Origin: Myxocyprinus asiaticus
Lineage: Eukaryota > Chordata > Actinopteri > Cypriniformes > Catostomidae
Reading direction: 5' to 3'
Assembly: GCF_019703515.2 (NCBI RefSeq)
Contig: NC_059346.1
Span: 51,730,001-51,794,000, forward strand
DNA length: 64,000 nucleotides
Both the position numbers and the translations under genes were made by a program. The notes beneath the pieces were generated by a model. The model was given only the letters and a program-made list of their open reading frames with translations. It did no database searches and had not been told where the DNA came from. This document shows positions 55,677-64,000 of this stretch, one piece after another. Positions within the stretch are counted from its first letter, which is position 1. Every line of letters begins with the position of its first letter.

Positions 55677-56560
55677 ATGCCTTTCCGTTTGTGTGTTATT
55701 CCTGGTTGCGGTCGTTATCTCTCCGCTTCTGATGGCCACGATCGCTGTCTTAAGTGTCTGGGTACTGCCCACGCGGAGACATCGTTCGTGGATGGGTCTT
55801 GTCCTCATTGCGAGAAAATGACCATGGCAACGTTGCAGTTACGGCTTGCATTCGTATGAAAGCAAGCCACCCTAGCGGCTCCCTGCCTCGGTCCTTTTAC
55901 TTATGGGTATGAGGCCGTGCCGGTTAGCACTGGGGGCGATTTGGGGACCTCAATGGGACCACCTACGCCGGGTATCCCCCCACGGACCTCCCATTTCCAG
56001 CACGCTCACTTGCCCTGGTCGGGCGCTCGGACGAGATCGCCGGCTCGTCTCAGGGTGAATTCGACCTCTCGTTCGGAGCCCGGGAAGAAGACAAGTTATT
56101 GAGCACAGCATCGGTGAGCGGGCAGGCGATGTCCAACCTGGTGGTCCAGGAGTGCCACCTTTGGCTCAACTTGGTTGAGATGCGAGAGGCTGACAAGTCA
56201 CGGTTCCTTGATGCCCCTATTCAGTGACACCGTTGAGGACTTTGCCCAGCAGTTCTTGGCAGAGAAGCGACAGATGGAGACCATAAAACACATCCTGCCC
56301 CAGCGCGGCTCAAGACCCCGCACCCTGTCTGCTCGTTGCTAAGGGTGTCCTCCTACAACAACAACAGCCCCGTGGCCCGGCCCTGGCGTGGAGTCCAGCG
56401 CAGGAAGCAGATGCCACCCGTCTCATGTCCGGCTGCTAAGAACCCGAGGAAGACATCGAAGCACCCCTGAGATGGGCGACCCAGGGGCAAGGAGACCCGC
56501 TTCTCTGGAGCTGGTGAGCAGACCACTCCTTCCCCTGGTGGAGGGCCGGGAGGAGTTGTT
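55677..56560 (+). pseudogene. DIRS Gag pseudogene
   Basis: From ATG 55677 the frame reads MPFRLCVIPGCGRYLSASDG, CLKCLGTAHAE and CPHCEKMTMA, the paired-Cys N-terminal motif that opens Gag of fish DIRS elements. A TGA at 55857 interrupts it; the frame resumes through a Pro/Arg-rich segment to a stop at 56100. A further piece reads DTVEDFAQQFLAEKRQMETI near 56224-56283 in the same frame. The frame dissolves after about 56340. The product would coat the element RNA; this copy cannot make it. Confidence 0.75.
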
Positions 56561-57019
56561 TGATTTTCATTTAATTTCACCGCATGTCCAAGAGGCTGCG
56601 GTACCCAAAATTTCAACAAAAGAAAGTTTTCTTGTTTCCTGGGTCACATGTCCGGTGCGCACGGCCGTCGTCACGACCACCGTCCACTGTCCCATCTTTG
56701 CAGGTATGGCGCTCCAGCAGCGGTCCCCCCGCCCCTGTGTGCCCAGCTGTGGCACAAACACGCCCAAACTGGATTGGGTCCGATGGACTACGGGGACGAG
56801 ACTCCTCCTCCCCCCTCCTCGGCCAATCTTATGGTGGGCGGAAGGAGCCAGGTAAGTGCTACAATGTCCCTGGACTCAGCATGGCCATGGGCTCGAATCC
56901 CCTCGACGTGGGACCTAGAACTCCGCCCTGCCGCGAGGCCCTAGCCGCCGGTACGTCCGATGTGATCATTCCCTTGGTCCCCCTCACCCAGAGTTTGGGC
57001 GCGTGGCTCACGCTTTCCA

Positions 57020-57750
57020 ATCCATCGAGATGGCTGACCCAGACCGTCCGACTTGGCTACGCAATTCAGTTCGCCAGGCGCATGCCCAGGTTCAGCGGCA
57101 TCCGCTTCAACTCGGTGAAGGGCGAGAACGCCGCTACCTTGTGTGCGGAGATCGCTACCCTTCTATGCAAGGGCGCGATAGAGCCTGTCCCTCCAGCCGA
57201 GATGAAGAAAGGGTTCTACAGCCCTTACTTCATTGTACCGAAGAAAGGCGGTGGGTTGCGACCAATCCTGGACCTGTGAGTACTGAACCGGGCTTTGCAC
57301 AGACTCCCATTCAAGATGCTGATGCAAAAACGCATTCTAGCGAGCATCCGTCATCAAGATTGGTTCGTGGCGGTAGACCTGAAGGACGTGTACTACCGTG
57401 TCTCGGTCTTACCTCGACACAGACCCTTCCTGCGGTTTGCCTTCGAAGGCCAATCGTAAAAGTACAAGGTCCTCCCCTTCGGCCTGTCCTTGTCCCCTCA
57501 TGTCTTCATGAAGGTCGCAGAGGCAGCCCTTGCCCCACTAAAGGAAGTGGGCGTCCGCATCCTCAACTATCTCTATCTCTAATCCTAGCTCACTCTCGAG
57601 AGTTGCTATGCGAACACAGGGACCTCGTGCCCCGACACCTCAGCCGACTGGGGCTTCGGGTCAACTGGGAAAAGTGCAAGCTCTCCCCGGTTCAGAGCAT
57701 AGTACTTATTGGAGTTGGACTCAGTCTCGATGACAGCGCGCCTCACGAAT
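57020..57750 (+). pseudogene. DIRS reverse transcriptase pseudogene
   Basis: The frame contains FSGIRFNSVKGENAATLCAE, IATLLCKGAIEPVP, FYSPYFIVPKKGGGLRPILD and, after a TGA at 57277 (CGA in the family), LHRLPFKMLMQKRILASI and WFVAVDLKDVYYRVSVLP (RT motif A), then LPFGLSLSPHVFMK. A TAA lies at 57457. Where the family has the catalytic Y-L-D-D-W, this copy reads NYLYL followed by stops: the bases for both catalytic Asp residues (about 57570-57577) are replaced by a shorter stretch that also shifts frame. The enzyme that would copy the RNA is therefore dead. Confidence 0.87.
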
Positions 57751-58029
57751 GAGCACACACAGTCGGTGCTGAACTGTCTGAAGGCATTCAGACGGAGAAC
57801 AGCGGTTCCACTGAAACTTTTTCAGAGGCTCCTGGGGCATATGGCATCCTCAGCGGCGGCCACACCGCTCGGGTTGATGCATATGAGACCACTTCAGCAC
57901 TGACTTCAGACTCGAGTCCCGAGATGGGCATGGCACCGCAGGACACATCCCGTGACCATCACGCTGATCTGTTGCCGCCTCTTCAGCCCTTGGACCGACC
58001 TTGTATTTCTACGGGCAGGGGTTCCCCTA

Positions 58030-58410
58030 GAGCAGGACTCCAGGCGCGTCGTGGTTACAACAGACGCCTCCAAGACAGGCTGGGGCACTGTATGCAACAG
58101 GCACACAGCCACTGGACTGGCTCACGGCTGCGTTGGCACATCAACTGCCAAGAGTTGTTGGCAGTACTTCTCACCCTGCGGAGGTTTCGGCCGTTGATCC
58201 AGGGCAAGCACGTGTTGGTCCGGATGGACAACACAGCAACGGTAGCGTACATCAACCACCAAGGTGGTCTACGCTCCCATTGCATGTCACAATACGCCCG
58301 CCGTCTCCTCCTCTGGAGTCAGCAGCGCCTCAAGTCGTTACGAGCCACTCACATCCCGGGTGACCGCAACACTGCAGTGGACGCGCTGTCACGTCAGGTT
58401 ACCCTTTAGG
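58030..58410 (+). pseudogene. DIRS RNase H pseudogene
   Basis: RRVVVTTDASKTGWGTVC (first catalytic Asp) is in one frame. After a slip between about 58090 and 58135 the other frame reads LRWHINCQELLAVLLTLRRF (Glu), HVLVRMDNTATVAYINHQGG (Asp) and IPGDRNTAVDALSRQV (last Asp), with a stop at 58407. The order and residues match RNase H of DIRS elements. It sits directly after the RT region, as expected for one polyprotein. The same frame continues after the stop with WPPGLRKYAFPLVSLL, the linker towards the recombinase. Confidence 0.85.
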
Positions 58411-58782
58411 GAGAGTGGAGACTCCACCCTCAGGTGGTCCAGCTGATTTGGAATCGATTCGGTCGAGCACAGGTAGACCTGTTTGCTTCCCAGGAATCTT
58501 CCCACTGCCCGCTTTGGTACGCCCTGACCGAGGCACCCCTCGGTATAAATGAGCTGGCACACAGCTGGCCCCCTGGACTACGCAAATACGCGTTTCCCCT
58601 AGTGAGCCTACTTGCACAGACCCTGTGCAAGGTCAGGGAGGACGAGGAGCAGATCATCCTCGTAGCACCCTACTGGCCCACCCAGACGTGGTTCTCGGAT
58701 CTCATGCTCCTCGCGACAGCCCCTGGCGAATTCCCCTGAGGAAGGACCTTCTTTATCATGGACAGGGCACCATCTGGCACCC

Positions 58783-59790
58783 GTGACCAGACCTCTGGAA
58801 TCTCCACGTCTGGCCCCTGGATGGGACACGGAACACCTAAGTGGCCTACCACCCGTGGTGGTAGACACGATCACTCAGGTTAGGGTTCCCTCTACGAGGC
58901 GCCTGTATGCCGTGAAGTGGCATCTGTTCGCTAAGTGGTGTTCTTCCCGATGCGAAGACCCCCAGAGATGTACAGTCAGATCAGTGCTTTCCTTCCTGCA
59001 GGAGAGTCTGGAGGGGTGTATGTAGCCACTATTTCGGCTCATCATGATGCAGTAGATGGTAAGTATTTGGGGAAGCACGACTTGATCATCAGGTTCCTGA
59101 GAGGCGTTAGGAGGTTGAATCCATCCAGTCCATGCCTCATCGCCACGTGGGACCTCTCTGTACTCCTTCGGGGTCTGCAGGGAGCTCCCTTTGAGCCCTT
59201 GGAGTCAGCTGAGCTAAAGGCACTCTCTTTGAAGACTGCCCTCCTGACTGCGCTTACTTCCATCAAAAGGGTAGGGGATCTGCAGGCGTTCTCTGTCAGT
59301 GAATCGTGCCTGGAGTTCGGTCCGGGTTACTCTCACATGATCCTGAGACCCCAACCGGGCTATGTGCCCAAGGTTCCCATGACTCCTTTTAGGGATCAGT
59401 TGGTGAACCTGCAAGCACTGCCCCAGGAGGAGGCAGACCCAGCCTTGGTGTTGCTGTTTCCGGTGCGAGCTTTACACATCAATTTGGATCGCACGCAGGG
59501 CCTTAGAAGCTCCGAGCAGCTCTTTGTTTGCTTTGGTGGACAGCGGAAAGGAAGCGCTGTCTCCAAACAGAGGATCGCCCACTAGGTCATTGACACCATA
59601 GCGATGGCATATCAAGCTCAGGACGTGCCACCCCCTGCGGGGTTACGAGCCCATTCCACCAGGAGTGTGGCGGTGGCACTTCTTTGGCAGACATCTGCAG
59701 AGCAGCGGGCTGGGCAACACCCAACATCTTTGCGAGGTTCTACAATCTCCGGGTTGAGCCGGTCTCATCCCGTGTATTGGCAAGCATGAG
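58783..59790 (+). pseudogene. DIRS tyrosine recombinase pseudogene
   Basis: The N-terminal core-binding region reads RRLYAVKWHLFAKWCSSRCE and VRSVLSFLQESL, then shifts frame near 59015 and continues VYVATISAHHDAVDGKYLGK. The first catalytic Arg lies in LTALTSIKRVGDLQAF (about 59250-59285). TAG at 59583 interrupts. Then LRAHSTRSVA gives the HxxR pair, followed by a deletion and frame change. The catalytic Tyr survives in another frame in the FARFYNLRVE segment (TAC 59741-59743). This recombinase would integrate the circular DNA; it replaces the DDE integrase of other LTR elements. Confidence 0.87.
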
Positions 59791-60362
59791 TAGGTAAGTT
59801 CCGGGACAACTGGCCGGGTGTCCCGCTTGCGCATAGCGCCTTTCCCCTCCCTTAAGGTGAAGATGTGCACTCTTGACTCCCAGTCATGTTCACAGACTGT
59901 GATCCCTGGATGAATTTCTTCCTTAGCCCTCTGGCAGTTGAGTTTGTGGAGAAACTCGCTGACCGGCCCAGTACATGCGATAATGAGCCCCTGTACTGAG
60001 GTAGGTGCTCCACATGTGCTGGTTCCCCGAAGGCGACCCCATGTGATATCTTCTGCAAAATCGTTTCCCTGTCGGTAAACTGTATGGGCCTCTGCCCCCG
60101 GTCTCCATGCTTTGTAGAAACTCCTCCCCCTTCGGGTAGGACCTACCATGGGAACTCTCCACATGACTTCCGATGAGACTCGGTAAGACCATGTGATGTA
60201 TTCCACTCAAAATACCTCCCCCCCCCCCTTTGGGCGGGGTGTGGTCTCCGCAGTGTATTCCCCTTGGGAGGGACACCCCCCAACGCAGACACTTATGGCT
60301 CCCAGTCAGTTAACAAATTCAAGTAACACAGTTCAGCTAGTTGTGGCATTTTGTGTAGGGAC

Positions 60363-60472
60363 CCCTAGTGTCACTACATCGACACAACGTCGAGTGAGTG
60401 ACAGACAGGGAACGTCCTGATTACTTTCATAACCTCCGTTCCCTGATGGAGGGAATGAGATTTTGTGTCCCT
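60363..60472. repeat. Internal complementary region of the DIRS element
   Basis: GTGTCACTACATCGACACAA + CGTCG at 60369-60393 is complementary to the outer left terminus (55283-55309), and CTCCGTTCCCTGATGGAGGG at 60434-60453 is complementary to the extreme right end (60700-60720). The two parts lie together, as expected for the DIRS region that templates both ends during circle formation. Confidence 0.75.
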
Positions 60473-60537
60473 CTTGCCACAACGCTGAACTACCCGCTGA
60501 AATGGCCTGGACCTGGTCTCGGCTCCTCAGCACAAAA

Positions 60538-60738
60538 CCTGAATGAGTGATTGCATACCAGCTCCTTTTATACCCGTATGTCCGGGGGAGTGGCATGCAA
60601 ATTCCACTCGCCAATTCTCATTGGCCTTTTTTCAAAAAAGCAGAGGTGTTTGGGGCTCCCAAGAGTGACCCCTAGTGTCACTACATCGACACAACATCTC
60701 GTTCCCTCCATCAGGGAACTGAGGTTACGAAAGTAACC
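60538..60738. repeat. Right inverted terminal repeat and outer extension
   Basis: 60538-60701 mirrors the left repeat. 60702-60738 (TTCCCTCCATCAGGGAACTG then GGTTACGAAAGTAACC) has no counterpart on the left, so the left terminus may have lost its outermost 40 bp. Confidence 0.8.
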
Positions 60739-60875
60739 AGGATGGTTTTTATACACCCTCAACTTTTTTCTTGTACTTTAAAAAATAAAAATAAATAAAC
60801 ATCTGTTTGAGGTATGCCATCAATTTCCTCACTGCCCACCACATACAAGCTACAAGCACTACTAAATTTGTTGGT

Positions 60876-61530
60876 AACACTTTATAATAATGGTCCGTCA
60901 ATAGGTAAATATGCAGGAATTAATGCAGGACAAATGAGTAGTACTACATTAACACTTTAGTTACTATTATTAACTTATATGGAAACATGATTAACTAATC
61001 AATAAGTAATAGTTAACTGATGACTGAGGTAGTTCACTGTTAGGTAATAAATAATTACTGAATTTTATTTGCCTCATTGACAACTATTAACTAACTATGG
61101 CTAATTTAAAATAACTACTAATTAATTAATAATAAAACATTAACATGTGCCTAAAATATGAATTATGTTTTTATTGTGAACATGGTTATGAAATGCTCCT
61201 TCAGAGAAAAATGCACCTCACGTGCGTTCTTTGAGGAAATTAATTTATGAATGTAATAGCTCTCTAAATCAAGGCTACTGTGTCTGGTAGAGTATCATTG
61301 TCAGCTTACCTTACAGAAATATAGGGATGTAAGTGCCAAACCTGTGTACTCCTTGGGATATATATATCTTCTGTTCATTACAAATTATTAACTCTGGCAT
61401 GTTAGATATGGTTGGAGGTCTTTTTTTTTAAATAATTTTGGTAACCCATAAGTAATGAGTCAAGTATTACCACATAAATATGAAGGAATTACTGATGAAT
61501 TGGACCATTATTTTAAAGTGAGGGTCATGG
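60876..61530. repeat. Interspersed repeat family 3, copy 2
   Basis: It begins GGTAACACTTTATAATAATG + GTCC and ends GGACCATTATTTTAAAGTGA, inverted repeats of about 20 bp. Inner blocks match 34735-35560 in reverse. It is probably a non-autonomous DNA element; no flanking duplication could be fixed. Confidence 0.65.
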
Positions 61531-61696
61531 TAACGTATTATTAATTAATGAAAAAACACTTGAATATACAATTTTTTCTTTTTTTACAAAATATTTTTAC
61601 AATTATTTTTTTAGTCATAGATACTGTAGGTTAATCTTACAAGAAGTGTTTATTTTTATGTGAAGTGCATTTTTTTCTTCTTCTGAGTAACAGTGG

Positions 61697-61869
61697 TTCT
61701 ATCAGGAAGACTCGCAGACTTGAGTGAAATTTAAGATGACATTTATTTGATGAATATAAAACAGAAATGTAATGTCTCTCTTTGGCGTAAGCCCCATCTG
61801 GCAGTCCGAAGAAGTTTGGAACCATCATATCCTGTCGGAGATAGGAGGCAGGAGCGAGGAGCCTACCCC
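61697..61869 (-). repeat. Terminal direct repeat, outer copy (B2)
   Basis: About 173 bp from TTCTATCAGGAAGACTCGCA to AGGAGCCTACCCC, matched by 62055-62225 with few differences and three short length changes. Confidence 0.85.
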
Positions 61870-62054
61870 CGTGCAGGACGGGACTCAACTGGTGGTGGAG
61901 GTTGCCATGTTAGCACACTGAAACAGCACTGTGATAGATTGTGAGCAGACTTATAAAGCAATGGCTTACATGTGATTGGCTAGGAGTTACCTAGCTAATG
62001 GTACGATGATGTACAGCTGCTAGTCTTCCCACTAGAACTACGCTGCACTTACAT
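61870..62054 (-). repeat. Segment between the direct repeats (candidate A2)
   Basis: 185 bp with no second copy in the window. In a Ngaro layout its partner A1 would be at the element's 5' end, outside the window. Confidence 0.4.
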
Positions 62055-62225
62055 TTCTATCAAGAAGACTCGCAGACTTGAGTGAAATTTAAGATGACAT
62101 TTATTTGATGAATATAAATGTAATGTCTCTCTTTGGCGTAAGCCCCGTCTGGCAGTCCGAAGAAGTTGTACTTGGAACCGTCATATCCTGCTGGAGATAG
62201 GAGGCAGGGGCGAGGAGCCTACCCC
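62055..62225 (-). repeat. Terminal direct repeat, inner copy (B1)
   Basis: 171 bp matching 61697-61869. Just outside it the sequence turns A-rich (CCCAAAAAAGAGAAAG). Confidence 0.85.
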
Positions 62226-62557
62226 AAAAAAGAGAAAGTAGAATACTACCCCCAAAAGAGAAGATCCAGTCAGGTACAAACCAGGTCTTGTGTTAGGCAT
62301 TCATTCTGGAGAAGAGGGGAAAGAAAAGAGATGTGAACACCTAGATTTGACATGAAATGTGCAATATCTCTGGCATGGTTGTGCAATACCTTTGCAATAG
62401 GAAAAGCCATGCATTTTTTTTTTTCCTCCTTGAGTTTGATTTTGTCCTTATCCGGGTTTTTTTCCTTTTCTCCTTGAGTTTGATTTTGTCCTTGTCTGTT
62501 TTTTTTTTTATCCTTGTCCTTGAGTGCAATTTTAAGCCCTCTGTCGAGGAGACCCTG

Positions 62558-62965
62558 GTTGTGCAGAATCTTTGCCAAAGATGAACAACGTGGTATGAGG
62601 CCCTACGTTAGGCCAGCATTGTTGTGCAGTATCTTTGTTGAAAGATAAACAGCATTTGATTCTGAAAACCCTCCAACGAGGGAAGAGTTGTTTGAGATAT
62701 CTTTGCCGAAAGGTGAACAACATGGTGTAAAGCCATACGATAATGGCAACATTACATGCAATCCCTTCGTTGAAAGAAAACAACATTTGATTATGAACCC
62801 TCTGATGAGGGCGGACATTGTTTGATGGTTATCTTTGCCAAGGTGAACAGCATACATAAAGCCATACAATAATGGCGATGTTGTCGTGCAATACCCTGTT
62901 GAAAGATATCCCATATTCCAGCGAGGGCGAGCTGGCTTGTGCAATACCTATGCAAAGGAAGCCAT
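62558..62965. repeat. Alternating two-unit tandem repeat (A-B-A-B-A-B-A')
   Basis: Seven related units of about 53-70 bp are anchored at 62568, 62631, 62699, 62761, 62831, 62891 and 62944. A units read ATCTTTGCCAAAGATGAACA and end in a GGCC/TAATGGCAACA-like stretch. B units read ATCTTTGTTGAAAGATAAAC and end in CCCTCCAACGAGGG. A resembles A and B resembles B more than they resemble each other, a dimer of about 130 bp. Confidence 0.75.
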
Positions 62966-63112
62966 GTTTGAGATTATGGAAGTCCTGGCAAGGAAGGTAG
63001 ACATAGTTACGCGTTATCCTTGCAAAATGATGGACGTGCTTGAATTGAATCATTGTGTAGGGAAAGATGTGATGAGAGAGAGCCACCAACCACCACCAGA
63101 TAGGTATAAAAC

Positions 63113-63815
63113 TTATGGCTGATGGAGAGTTGAGCTTGTTTGATGATTTGGGTTAGGTCGACTATATTTCAGGTGGGATGAGGAAGACCAGCGGCCGAGC
63201 ATCTTGACAGTGGACTCTGGTATGCCTCGAAGAGTGGCAGTAGTAGCTGCTCCGATGTGAAAAAGTGTTCCCTGAGAAGACATGAGGGGAGAGACCACAA
63301 TGTTTTAGGATAGCGGTGCGGTGGTTTCTGAACCAGTAGCGCAACATGGGGGCTAGGAATGGAGTGATGAATAGGGGAGGATATTTGAGATGTCTAGTGT
63401 GAAAATATCCCCTGAATCTTATGGAGGGAGCTGCGTCCATGAAAAGTGACATGTTGTCGGGGGATTTTTTTAATTTTTTTGTGAAAAAAGGAAATGCCAT
63501 TCCAGTGATTTAACAGCTGTGACAAGAAGAGGAGGTCCAAGCGGCAGCCGTCATCTATTGATATGTAAGAGAGGTTGTCTACGGAATGGGCTAGTGTGAG
63601 GAGGCAGGAAAAGAAGGAGCAGCCTTGAGGAATGATGCACATGGCAAAATTGAGGTGGACTAATAGGGACAAGAGATCGCGTTATGAGACCCAAACTGAC
63701 CAGAAAACGTTGTGCAAATAGACCTGATCCTGTCGAGTTTATCTTTAGGCAGGGAAGCTTGCATGTTTAGAGAATCGAGCGTGATGCTGAGAAATTCGAT
63801 AGACGTGGCGGGGCC
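63113..63815 (-). pseudogene. Ngaro-like RT / RNase H / tyrosine recombinase remnant
   Basis: On the minus strand, in order: ATSIEFLSITLDSLNMQASL and LPKDKLDRIRSI (RT thumb side), LLSLLVHLNFAMCIIPQGCS, LLNHWNGISFFHKK, then a degraded RNase H start (MSLFMDAAPSIRFRGYF). The middle of the polyprotein is then missing, and the recombinase C-terminus follows: TPFLAPMLRYWF, then GTLFHIGAATTATLRGIPES and KMLGRWSSSSHLKY. Against the family's HSFRIGAAT, both the catalytic His and Arg are changed (reads TLFH); a terminal Tyr remains. Several frame changes occur. This is a dead, internally deleted copy. Confidence 0.7.
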
Positions 63816-64000
63816 TGTGTTTTTTTTATTTTTATTTTTTTTTTATATTTTAGCCCGTAAAACCAGCAGACCATGCATGGTCCATGACATGCAGCTCCAG
63901 TGAGTTGAATTTCGATATCTGCTGCGAGAACACCTATCCGGCACTGTGATGTCCAGAGGAGTGAATCCTACTGCCTGCTGCTGACGAGAGCTGCCCTGAA

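Larger units (their letters stand above)
55282..60738 (+). mobile_element. DIRS-type tyrosine-recombinase retrotransposon, degraded
   Basis: It is bounded by inverted terminal repeats (55282-55445 and 60538-60701, e.g. CGGACATACGGGTATAAAAG against its complement) and has an internal complementary region near the 3' end. Gag, reverse transcriptase, RNase H and tyrosine recombinase follow in order; there is no integrase or protease. It is markedly more GC-rich than the flanks. DIRS elements integrate through a circular intermediate by tyrosine recombination and leave no standard target duplication; I see none. Every gene carries stops or frameshifts. Confidence 0.9.
61697..64000 (-). mobile_element. 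Ngaro-like YR retroelement, 3' part, runs off window
   Basis: On the minus strand RT-RNase H and tyrosine-recombinase remnants (63815 to 63113) are followed by a tandem-repeat tract and then two direct repeats (62055-62225 and 61697-61869) separated by 185 bp. This matches the split-direct-repeat end of Ngaro elements, B1-A2-B2; the A1 partner would lie beyond base 64000. Family level is inferred from protein motifs and this layout. Confidence 0.65.

Noticed and set aside
57906..60276. Minus-strand frames up to 187 codons in the DIRS region
   Set aside because: Antisense to RT, RNase H and recombinase motifs on the plus strand; kept open by higher GC content.

Overview
This window looks like nuclear DNA of a teleost fish, most likely a cypriniform. 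That is inferred from the mobile-element content: Tc1 transposons of several fish families, DIRS and Ngaro-like tyrosine-recombinase retroelements, TTAA-flanked and hAT-like short elements, tRNA-derived SINEs, and long AT, CA and poly(A/T) tracts in AT-rich DNA. I recognise no host protein-coding gene, rRNA, tRNA gene or CRISPR array. The one host-exon candidate (48070-48141) is weak. The window is best read as intergenic or intronic sequence built up by repeated insertion.

Layout. 1-17 kb: AT-rich unique DNA with a solo LTR (6960-7316), SINE pieces, a Harbinger-like MITE, a TTAA-flanked fold-back element and four copies of an unnamed repeat. 17.3-18.8 kb: a full-length dead Tc1 element. 19.9-27.3 kb: a gag fragment, a TTAA MITE, then a three-level nest in which an outer hAT-like element holds an inner hAT-like element, which holds a 3.5 kb LTR element. 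The LTR element's only clear coding content is a 584-residue Gag-like, tandemly repetitive reading frame on the minus strand. 28.5-38.1 kb: broken Tc1 pieces, SINEs, a MADF-domain fragment, a LINE tail, a hAT-like element with internal tandem repeats, and a TTAA-flanked element. 39-47 kb: a deleted Tc1 element, a hAT-like element scrambled by what looks like template switching, and two near-complete Tc1 elements head to head across a short TA tract. 48-55 kb: a second solo LTR, small MITEs and unique DNA. 55.3-60.7 kb: a nearly full-length degraded DIRS element with gag, RT, RNase H and tyrosine recombinase. 61.7-64.0 kb: the 3' part of a Ngaro-like element on the minus strand, with split direct repeats and an alternating two-unit satellite; it runs off the window.

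All recognisable enzymes are transposition enzymes and every one is broken. The commonest single lesion I could identify is CGA to TGA, as expected for decay of methylated CpG. Family assignments rest on protein motifs, terminal repeats and target-site duplications read by eye. No database search was possible, so family names are kept general.
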